Source: Cytidiella melzeri (lineage: Eukaryota; Basidiomycota; Agaricomycetes; Polyporales; Irpicaceae). Taken from it: DNA of 64,000 nt. The DNA lies in the NCBI GenBank assembly GCA_022592445.1, contig JABYQR010000098.1, positions 1 to 64,000 of the forward strand, read 5' to 3'. The notes under the pieces are model-generated. The model was not told the DNA's origin. It searched no databases and saw only the letters and a list, made by a program, of their open reading frames with translations. Positions 34,677 through 45,660 of this stretch are shown here, piece by piece. The translations under genes were made by a program, and so were the position numbers. Position 1 is the stretch's first letter. Each line of letters begins with the position of its first letter.

Positions 34677-35990
34677 ATGCTCATACACTCGCAGTTAGTG
34701 GTGCCGCCCCATGCTGCCCTTTTGATTGCCAACGATGCAGAGGCCAACATCTCCCACTTCAACAAAATGCTATGCTTCTGCCCTCTCTGTACCGGCATAT
34801 TTGTTTTGCCCAAGGTCATCTGCCCTAAGGCCAACCCTACCAAGGTATTCATTGGGTGTTTCCAATGGACAGGTCCCGGCACAGGCTGTGGATATTTTAG
34901 TGAGTGCCTCTCTCCACCAACAACATCCACCAATGGTTAATAATGCAGCAAAAGTGGACCCACAACAGTCTCATAGTCACAAGCTACACCTGCAGCGGAC
35001 GAAGATGTACAAACACAGGGCCCTTGATCAAAGTAAGTACATTTGCTGCAGTTTACTTAGAGTTCACAGCTGATACAATATACTTGAGACCAAGTACTCA
35101 ACACTAAGAACACTTATGCCGTGTTACACCGCGACTCAGCTGTCCCTCCTCTTCATCCTGCTTGGGACGCAAGTGTCAATGAAGGTACACTGACTTGTTT
35201 ACTACTGTCCAAGCAAAATTAACCAATAATCAATACTACAGAGACATTCAACAGAATGCTCGCTCAATCTGCAGAGCAGCCGGAAGTTGTCAACATGCCT
35301 CGTTCAGCGCTCTGCACACCCCTGACTGACCATCAATGCAAGCTGGCATGCCAGTTGCTGGTGAGGCCAATGACCAGATGTTCATGGCTTGTAAGTTGTA
35401 TAGAAACTACTGTCAGCTGATACTCACAATGAATTAGTTGTCTCTCTGGGCTTTGTGTCGGAAACTCGCTGTTTGATTGAGTCTGTCACCGATATATCCC
35501 TGACACTGATCCACTCTATGCCCACTCCCACCTGGGATGAGACTGTGAATGTCTTGCAGTTGCTCATATCCAATCCAAAGGGAGTTCCTTTCGAGAAGTT
35601 CATGCGTGTCATTGCCTCCTGTACTCGCTGCAACAACACACTTGGACTGTGTGCTTTTGAGGCACATTCATGTGTTGTAGAGGCAAAAGAGTGGTCTGAC
35701 ATTGTACAGGAGGCTGACAGATTGTTCCCCGCCTCACTGCTATCATTGACAGAGGACTTGTTCACCGTCTTCGCCGCTATCATTGCCACCATCCTTGCCT
35801 CCTACTGCATCCTCATCCCCTCCAATCACTCCCTCAAAGCTCGTGTGCTCCTCACCATCTCCGGAGGTCACAGCAACTGGCAGCCTTGGTCAGCGCTTCC
35901 GCAAAACACTGGCGAAGAACGAGAAATGTGCGCGGGTGAAGCTGGAAATTGAAGACCCTGCCACAATCATCTTTGACATAGACGTGTAGC
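34677..35990 (+). pseudogene. GRF-like zinc-finger gene, probably decayed
   Basis: The first piece (34677-34940) has a Cys pattern like GRF-type zinc fingers: Cys35 and Cys38 in CFCPLCTG, then KANPTKVFIGCFQ (Cys61) and GTGCGYF (Cys71), a C-x2-C-x22-C-x9-C layout. Further right (35455-35952) a second metal-binding-like motif reads VIASCTRCNNTLG...FEAHSC. The likely C-terminus (RKTLAKNEKCARVKLEIED, stop at 35989) is in another frame without a clean intron. Such GRF-containing proteins are multi-copy in basidiomycete genomes and often lie near transposons (recalled). I read it as a degraded or poorly resolved multi-exon gene on the plus strand. Confidence 0.4.
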
Positions 35991-36342
35991 TGCCGGAGGA
36001 TAGTAAGGTTGTTGGTGGGCTGCTTACTCCTCTTCTTGAATCTCATCTGTAACATATTGTAGCACAGCTTGCACCAATGTACTTTTGAACCTGAGCACGT
36101 ATACACAAAATTCAGTACTTGCTTTCTTGTTATACTGGTATAGATCACTTATATTTTGCACTGTACTGTGACATGCCGTCCTGTATGTGACCTCTTGCAC
36201 TCAAGCAAAGACTGAGTTTCAAAACATCATTGCACTCTTGTTACCATACCGAAAACTTACTCACTTCCCTTCATAACTGTATAATACATGTCAGAAAACC
36301 TTTGCAATGAAGGTGAAGTTCGATACAACACCCTGGCGCAAA

Positions 36343-36377
36343 CATGACATAATGTCACACAATGTCACATATGTCAC
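36343..36377. repeat. Short tandem repeat (ATGTCACA-like, four to five copies)
   Basis: Imperfect 8-10-nt units of ATGACATA/ATGTCACA run in a row in non-coding DNA. Confidence 0.6.
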
Positions 36378-36631
36378 CTCCTATGTTGCTGCGGTAAGTC
36401 CTCGCTGTTAACTACCATCTTCAGCAACGAGCAATAGAACAAGTTGCTTGTTGGGAAAAGATAGACACATGCATATACGCCTTCACTGTCTGTGGTCGCA
36501 CACCGTTGCAGATGATCTGTCTCTTGTTGGTAATTATCAATCTGTCCTCTCGAACCTCTCACTCAGTTGACAATGGGATTAACCTCATGGTCAGGTTCTT
36601 TGCTTGTTGGTTTGTCCAACCAAATTTCCTG

Positions 36632-37210
36632 TCAGGTGCACGATGTTCCGGTGTTGTGTCCCATCCCCCACAGCACTTTCTTCCAACCACCTTGTGAGAA
36701 GGCTATTCTTTGAGTGCAGGAGATGCTCAAGGGCAAGGTGCACAAATGGTTCATGGATGCATCTTTGAAAACGGTGAGCATTGTATACTGGCTCATATAC
36801 AAAAGGGGGTACTGAACAACAAATAGCTTGCAAGTTTGTGCACAACAGTAGCCGCAAACTCCATCTCCATGTACTGCAAGCTGGCTACAACTCTTGGGAC
36901 GGGCCAACATATAGGTAGCAGCGGCATACCCTGCTCTGTTTCCCAACTGCCTCAGTGCGACCTCAACAACGTGCTCATGCAGTGGGGTAGCAGGGATCTT
37001 ATCCAGCTCTGCCATACGACATTTGTCGTTGTGCTCTAGGTAGGCAAGGACTTGTGTGACCACACTCATCTTATTGTCTTCCCCTATCTGATATGTCACG
37101 TTGACATGAGCGAGGCAGCCAGTGTAGATGTATGCTGCTCTCCAAATAGCATGATCCTCACTGGTTCCAGCCTGGCCTGTCTCAGCTACCCCATAAGTTT
37201 TGTCACGCAT
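36632..37210 (-). pseudogene. N-terminal part of a MULE-like transposase
   Basis: The open frame reads RDKTYGVAETGQ, then TGCLAHVNVTYQIGED, LAYLEHNDKCRMAELDKIP and TPLHEHVVEVALRQLGNRAG. The order CLAHV-xVTY, xxHNxxCxxAExxxIP, PLHxHVxExALxQL is what I recall from the DNA-binding N-terminus of Mutator-like (MULE) transposases that are abundant in Agaricomycetes, with Cys and His residues placed for metal binding. Similarity fades after about residue 100, and no MULE catalytic domain follows in the 600 bp to the left. So this is a truncated relic. An upstream minus-strand piece (37925-37386) with CSEEQCTQLTWLRSAGRF may or may not belong. Confidence 0.55.
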
Positions 37211-37925
37211 CCACTTCTCTAAGTTCCCCTTCTTTTGTACTGATTTATTGTAACCGCAGACACTTCAAGTAACAAAGACAACAAGATTAACATGTCAAAT
37301 TCATGCAATTAAAGTGAGTGCTACTACCATTGGTATAGTACACGCTTCGTAGTACCGGTACAGGTAGCCCACTTTGTTGACCATACTATACTCCACTTAC
37401 TAGCTGTTCTAGTGATTGAGAGTTTAAACGGTGCTGCACGCAAAGTTGAGTGGCTGCAACCTGACTTCCAGTAGAGGGAGAAAAGACACAAGTGTGAAAT
37501 CGACCCGCGGACCGGAGCCATGTCAGTTGAGTACATTGTTCCTCACTACAATAAAGATATCTAATCTTGAGCTTGAGGATAAATCGGTACAAGAAGATGA
37601 GGCACATCGTGAAAACATACTTCAATGTTCTTGTGTCGCTCATCCTAACCAACAGCGGGCAGGCCTTCAAGCCTGCTCGGGCCCAGCAAGCCCCGTTTGA
37701 CACACGAAGCTCCCATGCTGCTGCAGCATCTAGAGAGTAAGCATTTGATTCTCTGCTACAGTGAATGTGCGTACTTACATTGGTATCAGACAATGCATCT
37801 GCAGCTTGCGTTTTCTCAACATTCTGGCTGTGATATGGCAGTGAAAGGGGGCCTTCCTGAGTACACAAGTGGAGAAGTTTGGGCATGGCTACATAGTCAA
37901 TAGAGCCGCTTTGAGCAAGGGGCAA

Positions 37926-38469
37926 GAAAACTTAGAAAGAGGCCAATGAGCAAATAGTATTGAAGAGGGTGATTAGGGGAGGAGCAAATGCAGCTCTCTC
38001 TCGAGGCTATTTGACCTTGACTCGACAATGTTGCTCTAGCAACACCTCATGCATATGCTGTAGCACAAGGCAAATCCCCTGAAGCTGCAAATGCATTTTT
38101 GCTGAATGTGTTACACAGCCGTGCAATGCACTTACGGAAGACAGCAGTAAACGGTATTTATTCACGCGCTGCAAGAGGGTTTTTATTTATTTCTTTTCTT
38201 TTCAGAAACACGTTGAGCTACATTGTGGCAAATCCACTCAATTGAACTACTATTACCGTCAAGTCAGTGACCCAGCCAGCCAATAACATTAGTTGGTGCA
38301 GCTACCTCGTTGCCACTGGCCCACCTTCTATGGCACAACTAATTTTTTGGTGTCCAGTGGTGTACCTTCTCCTGTGTGGAACCTTTGAGATAATACATAT
38401 TACCCACCGACACTGATACGCCCGGAAACTGCTGGACATGCAACAAGCTCAACAAGGACCCCTTCGCGC
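37926..38469. other. Gene-free, element-like DNA
   Basis: No supported coding sequence was seen. Confidence 0.4.
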
Positions 38470-39310
38470 AAACAAGCAGAGCTCCTTGTCACTCGAGAGC
38501 CCTCACGAGACGTCTCGCGGATCGCGCGAGAGCTAGCTCTGAAGCTTGCTTCTTAAGCTCGTCAGGCAGCTCGCGTCTTGAGCTGACTTGCTCCTTGCAC
38601 CTCGCGTCTCGAGCTTGCTATGGCTCAGCTCTTTGGGCACTTGAGCTTGTGCTCACTGGAGTAATGGTTCGCGTTCTCGTGTGAGTTCTTGTCCATGTCT
38701 CTTGCAAGTTTTGGACAGCCTCGAGCACATTGGCACTTTCCCTTGCCACTCTTGGTTTCCTTGCAGCCCCCTTGCAGCAACAAGCTCCAACGAGGCACTC
38801 TTCTTGCAAACAAGCAGAGCTTCTCGTCACTCGAGAGCCCTTGGATCCCATGGCTCTTCTCAGGAATAGGGGAACCTCGAGCAGCCTCTCTCTCTCTTCA
38901 TCAATCCCCCAAACTCGTCACTACCAGGAATTGTTTCCATTGCACTGCCTCCTTCTCCTGTGTGGACTCAAGTCACCAAGCCTTTGTTTCATTGGATGCT
39001 TGTGGTCTAGCTGTACAAGGAGCAGTGCACTCCTTGTTCTTGTGACAAGTTTCTTGATTGCCCCTTGTTTCATCTCACACTGCCCTCTCTCACTGCCTCG
39101 CTCTCACACGGACCTTGAATTTGATATGGACATTTTGCAGTAGTATTTATACACAGTGTGTTTGTACTTTGCATAGAGGAGAATACAACACCCCCTGGGT
39201 TTCCCCCTTCAAGTTTGCCTCTGCAAGCCTTGCATCTCGCGCCTCGAGCCTTCCTGCTCCTTCCTTCTCGTCTCGAGCCTGCTCCTTGCTCCTTGCATCT
39301 CGAGCCTTCT
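38470..39310. repeat. Degenerate CTCGAGC-rich repeat region
   Basis: GCAAACAAGCAGAGC followed by CACTCGAGAGCCC occurs twice (about 38467-38502 and 38808-38842) about 340 bp apart. CTCGAGC/CTCGCG phrases recur at least ten times across 38500-39310. The repeats explain most small open frames here. Confidence 0.55.
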
Positions 39311-40180
39311 TGTGGTGCATATATTTCATTTGTGTTGCGTTCTCAAGCCCTCTTGTGTTCTTCACTGCGTTTATTTTACTGCATTATTTCACTGCATTGT
39401 GTTCCTCTTTCACTGTGTCCTCCTTTCGAGCCATTGTTTACCTTCTCTTGGCCACTGCGTTTATATTGCATTCCTTTCACTGCCTTGCGTTTTAAAGCCA
39501 CCATTCTCTTTCACTCGGCAACTGCTATTCACTGCGTTTTCTCCTTTCTTCTCATCCCTTGCGACCTCTTCTCATTGCTTTACTCAACCTCCGAGCTTTT
39601 CCCACCATTACCCTCTTGGGTTCTTTACCTCACACCTTGTATCACTGTTGTTTCTTGCACTTCTCTACATACCCAATCCCCTCCTCTTGCCCCTTGTTGT
39701 AGTGCGGCGTACACCTACCACTTGCACATTCACATCTCGTTGCTTCGCGCTGCATCTCGTTGCGTCTTGTTGCCTCTTGCCACATTGTATCACCTCTCGT
39801 TTGTGGTCAGGTGCAGCCTAGGACTCTTGGACCCACTCGCATCACAGATTCACTCTGCCCCTGTTACTACTCACACACATGATCACCTCCCTCGAGGTCT
39901 GGTGTGTTTGTGCCTGGTCCCTCCATGTCCAGGGGGTGTGTTAGTGTCTCAACGCATAACCTCTTTGCAGAGAATTTGCAATTATCAATGCCCAACTCTT
40001 CTACCCTATAAGGATACGCGCGGCCTTTCACGTTATCTAATGATGCACCTCTGTGTTGTCTTCTCTTCTTCGACGACACCGCCTTCTCATCCCCTGTCTC
40101 TTTATTCGCTTCCTCCTCTCTCTCCTTGCTTCCTTGTGCCTACTCATCACCTTCTCCCTCTCCATCAACCATGTCATTCT
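39060..40180 (+). other. Long pyrimidine-rich (C+T) region, probably non-coding
   Basis: The plus strand is strongly C+T-rich for more than 1 kb, which removes stop codons and creates a 393-codon frame (39158-40339). The translation is dominated by Leu, Ser, Cys, Pro and Phe with no domain pattern, and overlapping long frames occur in the other plus frames. I treat it as non-coding. Confidence 0.5.
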
Positions 40181-40399
40181 TTGTTACGGCTGGCTGTCCA
40201 CGCACCAGCGTCAAGGGTTGGCAGGACTACTATACACAGATATCCGCCAATCATGTACAGCAGTATAAAGGTTGTCAACCAGTACAGGGGCACAGCATCT
40301 CTGTTGACCCTGTACCAGGTACGCACACATGTGTTGTAACAATATTACAATTCCTGAAGAATGAGGAATTGTTCCAGTGCATGCCAGTGCTTTGAGCTG

Positions 40400-40964
40400 T
40401 TGCGACATGTAACACCGTTGTTCTATGCCACAAGATTTGATGGGGAATACAAAAATTAACACTCTTTTTCTTACTGCAATGAATGCAATTGATGGGAAAG
40501 TACTGAGTTTGTTACTAACACTTCACAACTTGTTATTTGGGCGCTTTTTGCAATCAGAACGCAGTATTCAATTTTTACAGCAAGCACATCTACACCAATG
40601 GCAGTAAAATTTACACCATTCAATAGCCTATATTCTGCGGTCATTTTGGCTGCAGAAATTTGTAATTTGGAGCAAAACTGAGTAGGTTATGGCCAGTTTA
40701 CTGAAAAACAGACCCAGGATATCTCTGCTCTCCCGAGCGACGGCGACTGGGAAGCGAACTGGTCGTCAAAGTGCTTCACTCGCCCAATCCGACTTGATAT
40801 TGCGTCAGGCAATGTAGCATACGCCTATTTGAATATTGCAATGACATCGCGAAATGAAGATGCAGAGACATAAGAAAGCTCTTGACTCGCCAACGCTCAT
40901 CCCCCCGCTACCACAAACCGGCTGCTCTCCAGAACCAACAATCATACATCTCTACCATGCGAGA
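40400..40964. other. Intergenic, right edge of repeat-rich block
   Basis: No gene was seen. Normal gene-dense sequence resumes at the RPS13 gene. Confidence 0.45.
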
Positions 40965-41538
40965 TTATGCGATGAGGGTGGATGCAGTGGCAGAGTCGTA
41001 CTTGAATGACGGCGGGATCGCCTGCGTCTTCTTGTAGTATCGTGCAAGACGGTGGATACGCGACTCGATGAGAATGAGGCGGAATTTGGAGTCCTTGTCT
41101 TTGCGATTGACCTCAAGGTGCTTGCGAACGGCGACAGCCTTCTTCACAAGGTGCCAGAGATCCTCGGGAATAGCAGGTGCAAGACCTAAACAGGACCATG
41201 CTCAATGCAATGTTAGAGCGCGCTGCGTGGTTGAATACGTGCCGTGCGTCTTTAAGATACGAAGGATCTTGTTTCCGGTCAGGAATCGCACTTGGGGAAT
41301 CCCATGCGAGTCACGGAGGGTAACACCGATTTGTGAGGGAGTAAGACCCTTGCGGGCCAACTTGATGATGTGTTCAACAGTGTCCTCGGGCGTAGTCTTG
41401 AGCCATGAAGGAGGAGCGCGACGGTATGGGAGGGCAGAGGAGGCTATCGGCCACCTAAAATCAGCGAACAGGCTTTCACACATAGGATGCGGACCTAAAC
41501 GTACAAATGCCCTTTCCCGGAGCGTGCATACGACCCAT
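40965..41538 (-). CDS. RPS13: 40S ribosomal protein S13 (uS15)
   Basis: A structural protein of the small ribosomal subunit, about 151 aa in three exons. Exon 1 (start 41538) encodes [11 protein letters not shown]. The acceptor just after GATAG (about 41449) gives the universally conserved [16 protein letters not shown]. Then follow [40 protein letters not shown], an intron, [39 protein letters not shown] and the end [14 protein letters not shown] at 40965. Length and sequence match eukaryotic uS15 throughout. It is transcribed away from RPS6 with 384 bp between the start codons, so the two may share promoter elements. Confidence 0.96.
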
Positions 41539-41922
41539 GTTAGCTCTGTGATGCGAAGTCAGCACTGAGACGTGCAGAAAGTATTTGCAGCATGACTTAC
41601 AGGTTTTTGAGGTGGAGGGGGAGAGTCTTGAGGTCTAGTCGTCGTCGCTGCCGATGAGCTCGTAATAGTGGTAGGAAGCACGTGCCTAATCAGGGTTGTG
41701 GCTGATGGAACTGTACAGCTCCCTCATAAGCGCTCAGCCACTTGCTGACTGTCCGTGTTTGGACTACCACACGACCGCCCCGACCTCCAAGACATCCCCG
41801 ACGTTGCTGCTGCCGACGAGGACAGGTCCCCTGACGCTGAAGGTAAATATTCAACGCATCTAAGTCTCTATCTTCGGAAAATCTGACTTTCTCATCCTCT
41901 CCCTCAACCCTCAACCTCCAGA
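41539..41922. promoter_or_regulatory. Shared divergent promoter region of RPS13 and RPS6
   Basis: Both start codons face away from this 384-bp region. The RPS6 side has a pyrimidine-rich run (about 41888-41920, mostly CTC/CCT) directly before the ATG, typical of transcription starts of fungal ribosomal protein genes. No TATA box is evident, also typical of this gene class. Confidence 0.5.
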
Positions 41923-42917
41923 ATGAAGATCAATATTGCTAGTGAGTATCGACGTATGCGTACTTGGGACTAGATTCCTGACACATGAATGCCAGACCCC
42001 GCCACTGGGGCCCAAAAACTCCTCGACTTCGACCACGAGAGGCACTAGTATGTGACACGATCAACACAGAGCTACAAACAAACTTATTCTTTGCACACTA
42101 TCTTAGCCGTGCCTTCTTCGACAAGAGGATTGCACAAGAGGTTCCCGCCGACTCCCTTGGTGACGAATGGAAGGGCTATGTATTCCGCATCACTGGCGGT
42201 AATGACAAGCAGGGTTTTCCCATGAAGCAGGGTGTCCTTGTCCCCCATCGTGTTCGACTTCTCTTAGCTGACGGTCACTCTTGCTACCGCACTCGTCGTA
42301 CGGGTGAGCGCAAGCGCAAGTCTGTCCGTGGATGCATTGTTGGCCCCGATATTGCTGTTCTCTCCGTTGTAGTCGTGAAGCAAGGCGACAACGAGATCCC
42401 CGGCTTGACCGACACCGTCATTCCCAAACGTCTCGGTCCCAAGAGGGCCACCAAGATCAGGCGTTTCTTCAACTTGTCTAAGGACGATGATGTTAGAAAG
42501 TATGTTGTCAGGCGAGAGGTTAAGAGTGCGAAGAAGGAGGACGCAAAGCCATACACCAAGGCGTAAGTACCCAAATGTAGTGGACGTGCGCGTCGCTGAG
42601 ACTGTCTTTAGTCCTAAAATCCAGAGACTGGTAACTCCCCTCCGCCTTCAGCGCCGCCGTCACCTCCGCTCCCTTAAGCGGCGCCGGAATGACCGCCAGA
42701 AAGAGCAAAAGACTGAATACGAGTGCGTAAATACCGGCTATGAGGATATGTCTTCAGATACTCATCATCTATTTCAATTCAGGGCTCTGTTGGCGAAGCG
42801 TGTTGCCGAGAAGAAGGAGAAGGCTGCTACCATCAAGGCATCGCACAAAAAGTGAGCGTTCATGTTCGGTATTCCAGCGAGCCAGCGAGGTGCTGACATG
42901 CTCCTAGGACTGCATAA
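41923..42917 (+). CDS. RPS6: 40S ribosomal protein S6 (eS6)
   Basis: A small-subunit ribosomal protein of about 240 aa. Exon 1 is MKINIA (41923), then [110 protein letters not shown], then exons with [18 protein letters not shown] and [16 protein letters not shown]. The C-terminus is ambiguous. It either ends SHKK at 42855 or uses a last intron (donor 42855, acceptor about 42907) to end SHKKTA at 42917. The C-terminal Ser cluster phosphorylated in animals is not obvious. There are five or six short introns, which is dense for a ribosomal protein gene but normal for basidiomycetes. Confidence 0.95.
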
Positions 42918-43395
42918 AAATCCTTCGATTACATCTCGTTCTGTGCGGTTGCCATGTTTGATCACATAGTCATGCCACCTGTTTTTCATCATCTACTCTG
43001 ACGCTCTCGCAATGATATGCATTGACCATGGTCATGGAGGTGTGTATTGTGAATATGGTGGTGCAGTGCAACTCTTTGGCCATCTTTGCTACGGCATTGT
43101 TCCACGTTGTCGCTACATTCCTTGGAGGTATAGCATTGTCTGAGCAACCGCAGAGTTGGCCTACCTGGTTGCGCAGAGGCATATTTGTTTCTGAGTCACC
43201 TGCACCGCGTACGGCTACACAGCCTTCCTGTGCGGATGCAACGGTGGACGCCCGTCTTTGACCCACTTTGACCCACTTTCAGTGCAATCCTGGTTCAATC
43301 GAGCCCGCGAGGCAGTGCTATTGAACGCTGTCGGCCGCACAGCCTTGTAGAAACGTATAAGAAGCAGCACAGACTGTTACTGAAGCCCCATAATC
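42918..43395. other. Intergenic region between RPS6 and the Gly-rich protein
   Basis: No confident gene. TATAAG at 43356-43361 lies 35 bp before the ATG at 43396. A hydrophobic frame at 43022-43261 could supply a signal-peptide exon to the next gene, but no clean splice was found. Confidence 0.4.
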
Positions 43396-44424
43396 ATGTA
43401 CGTACCATTCGTCACAGCAAATGTGGAACGCCTTTACAAGCGGAAAGGCGGGGGAGGCAAGGGCAAGGGTGGCGGAGCCTCTAGTAGTTCTGGAGGTAGC
43501 TCTGAGGGAGGGAGTTCCTCTGGCTCCAAGGTCAGCTCACCAGTCACAGGCTCGACTGGCGGTCGTCACACAACCGCAACCACGTATGGTAGCGGTGGTG
43601 GCAAGTCCTCCACAATCCCTTCTGGCCAGCTGTTTGCTGGGCGCACCGAGGGAGGAGGAACTCGCAGTCAGGTCTTCGGCACTCAGTAAGAGTCGGCTGT
43701 TCTTCCTGAGATGGTTTTCTGCTGACGACGTGCGCGCAGAACATACGGGAGTGGTTATCCTGGCGTTGCCAGTCGTGGCGTAGGAGGATTGGGCTTTCCC
43801 TTTCTGTTCTGGCCGGTAGTATGGGGAGGAGGGCTTGGGTACGGAGCAGTATACTTGCACGACAACGAGGTGCGCACGAACGAAACATTCACCATCGTGC
43901 TCATTCGCTGACGGACATGGCTTGTGCATGCACAGTATGGCGACCCCAACAATTCGAGTCGTCCGGGTGGACCCATGCAGCAGGTGGCCTTCAAGGACAG
44001 CAGCTCTAACAATACATTCCACGTCCTCGCCGACAATACCACTGTGCTCGATCTCATCGACGCCGTGTCGAGCAATTGCTCAGTCGGAAACACGACCGTG
44101 CTGACGCCCACTTCGTTGAACTTCTCGGATCCATTGTCTCCGCAGCCTGAGGAAGCAGTCCAGTACTACCGTGCCAGCAGCGTCGTACTCACCCTGGACG
44201 GCTACAACAACACAGCTGCCCTCTCGAATGATTCTTCGGTGCCTAACACGCCTCTTCCGCCCTGGGTCGACCAACCTTACCTCGACTGCCTCAACCAGAC
44301 CATCGGTGCTGCAGTGCCGCTCGCTGATGGCGCCCTTCCTTTGGCAAGCCTGCATTTGCATACCCCGAGCGCGGGTGTGCTAGGCTTGTTGTGGGTTCTA
44401 GTCTTCTCCCAGCTTGTGTCCTAA
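43396..44424 (+). CDS. Gly/Ser-rich putative surface protein, GPI-like C-terminus
   Basis: Three exons, about 300 aa. The N-terminal part has VERLYKRKGGGGKGKGGG (a LysArg Kex2-like site), a Gly/Ser/Thr low-complexity region, then an aromatic-Gly segment (GFPFLFWPVVWGGGLGYGA) and a globular-looking domain beginning YGDPNNSSRPGGPMQQVAFK with many N-glycosylation sites (NNT, NDS, NCS, NTT). The end is hydrophobic (SAGVLGLLWVLVFSQLVS) and could be a GPI-attachment signal. Introns at about 43688-43738 and 43870-43936 keep frame. What is odd is that no signal peptide is encoded from the ATG at 43396, although the rest looks secreted; an upstream exon may be missing from this model. I recall similar proteins in other Agaricomycetes, without known function. 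Confidence 0.65.
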
Positions 44425-45564
44425 GTATAGTTCCTTTTCTCCCTTCCACATTCCTTCGATTGTGTCTACGGCCTACGTCCATGCATCCTAGCCTGCTGCA
44501 GCTGTCTGCCCTTTGCATGGTGGCAGACGGTCCCCTGATCATATCACGGATCGTACTATTTACAAGATCTCTACTGTATTAGCCTCGAGGTACGCCTCTT
44601 CTTGCAAGCTCCACGAACCGTATGCTAACTACCACCGCGCATTCTAGTAACTGTCACCCTACTGCGCGTGCATCCTGACTGCCATGTAATCGGGCATCTC
44701 AATATGTATTCATGTGCCCAGCGCGATCATGATCATGATGAACCAGCCGTGCCTCGATCAGTGCTCTTGGCCGTAATGAAAGCGCAAGGCTTTGGCAGTC
44801 CTAGCCTTTCCCATGGGTCGTCCATGATCGTCGCCACTCTTGTAAGGGTAAGCGTGCTGGGTCTTCGCTGGCTATCTAGACCCTCCATGCTGCGCCTCAG
44901 TGACACAGGCTGAAAAAAATCTTTACAGAACCCTAGATGAGATTCATACCTCGGAACTGTTGCATCTTGCTGCCTTCCGATGATTTGGAGATGTGGCAGA
45001 AGGGACTATGCACAGTTCAAACCTTGGAACTAGGGTCCCATTGCAGCTCTGTCTTCCGCGGATATTGGCATTTGGAAAATCTTTCACCGCCGAGCGCGGA
45101 TATCACGCTGTTTCGGAGCAGGTGAGTGCTTCATTCACCGGTATACTTTCGTGGCACTGCTATGTCTTTGATCCTTTTAGTTCGAAGAGCGAGAGGGAGC
45201 TCATGAAGGTAGCACGAAATGACTGGTTTCGCCTTGCAACATAAACAATGAGCTTGATTGTTGCTTGAGTCAGCTTGATAATGCTCTAGATATGAACAGA
45301 TCAAGAGCATTATGAACTATTCGAGGATGCGGAGATCTACAGATAGGCCATTTCCGGCAAGCTACCCTCGTTCAACTACAGCCGCCACATGCCGATGTTG
45401 CAAAAAGTTATAACACAAACATGCAGCTGGGGAGAAATGCGGCGTAGTTCACCAACCCTACAACAACCCCGGTGAACGCACTCTCCTCTTGGCTTCCACC
45501 CGGTCAACTTCTACAGTATAGCCGAATCGACAGTAACTTTTTTCTTTGCGGTAAGCACCACGCA
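44425..45564. other. Intergenic region upstream of MIOX
   Basis: No supported gene was seen; several short frames lack features. A TATAAA at 45565-45570 marks the MIOX promoter. Confidence 0.5.
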
Positions 45565-45570
45565 TATAAA
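45565..45570 (+). promoter_or_regulatory. TATA box of the inositol oxygenase gene
   Basis: TATAAA lies 91 bp before the ATG at 45661. A pyrimidine-rich 5' UTR follows. Confidence 0.5.
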
Positions 45571-45660
45571 CCCTCGTCCACTCGCTTCTAAACTTCACAC
45601 AACCACTTCAGCGAACTCCTACTACTTCAGCACATCAACCAGCACACTACCAATTACAAA

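Noticed and set aside
39158..40339. 393-codon plus-strand open frame
   Set aside because: It comes from C+T-rich sequence that lacks stop codons in several plus frames. Composition is Leu/Ser/Pro/Cys-dominated, with no motif or helix pattern.
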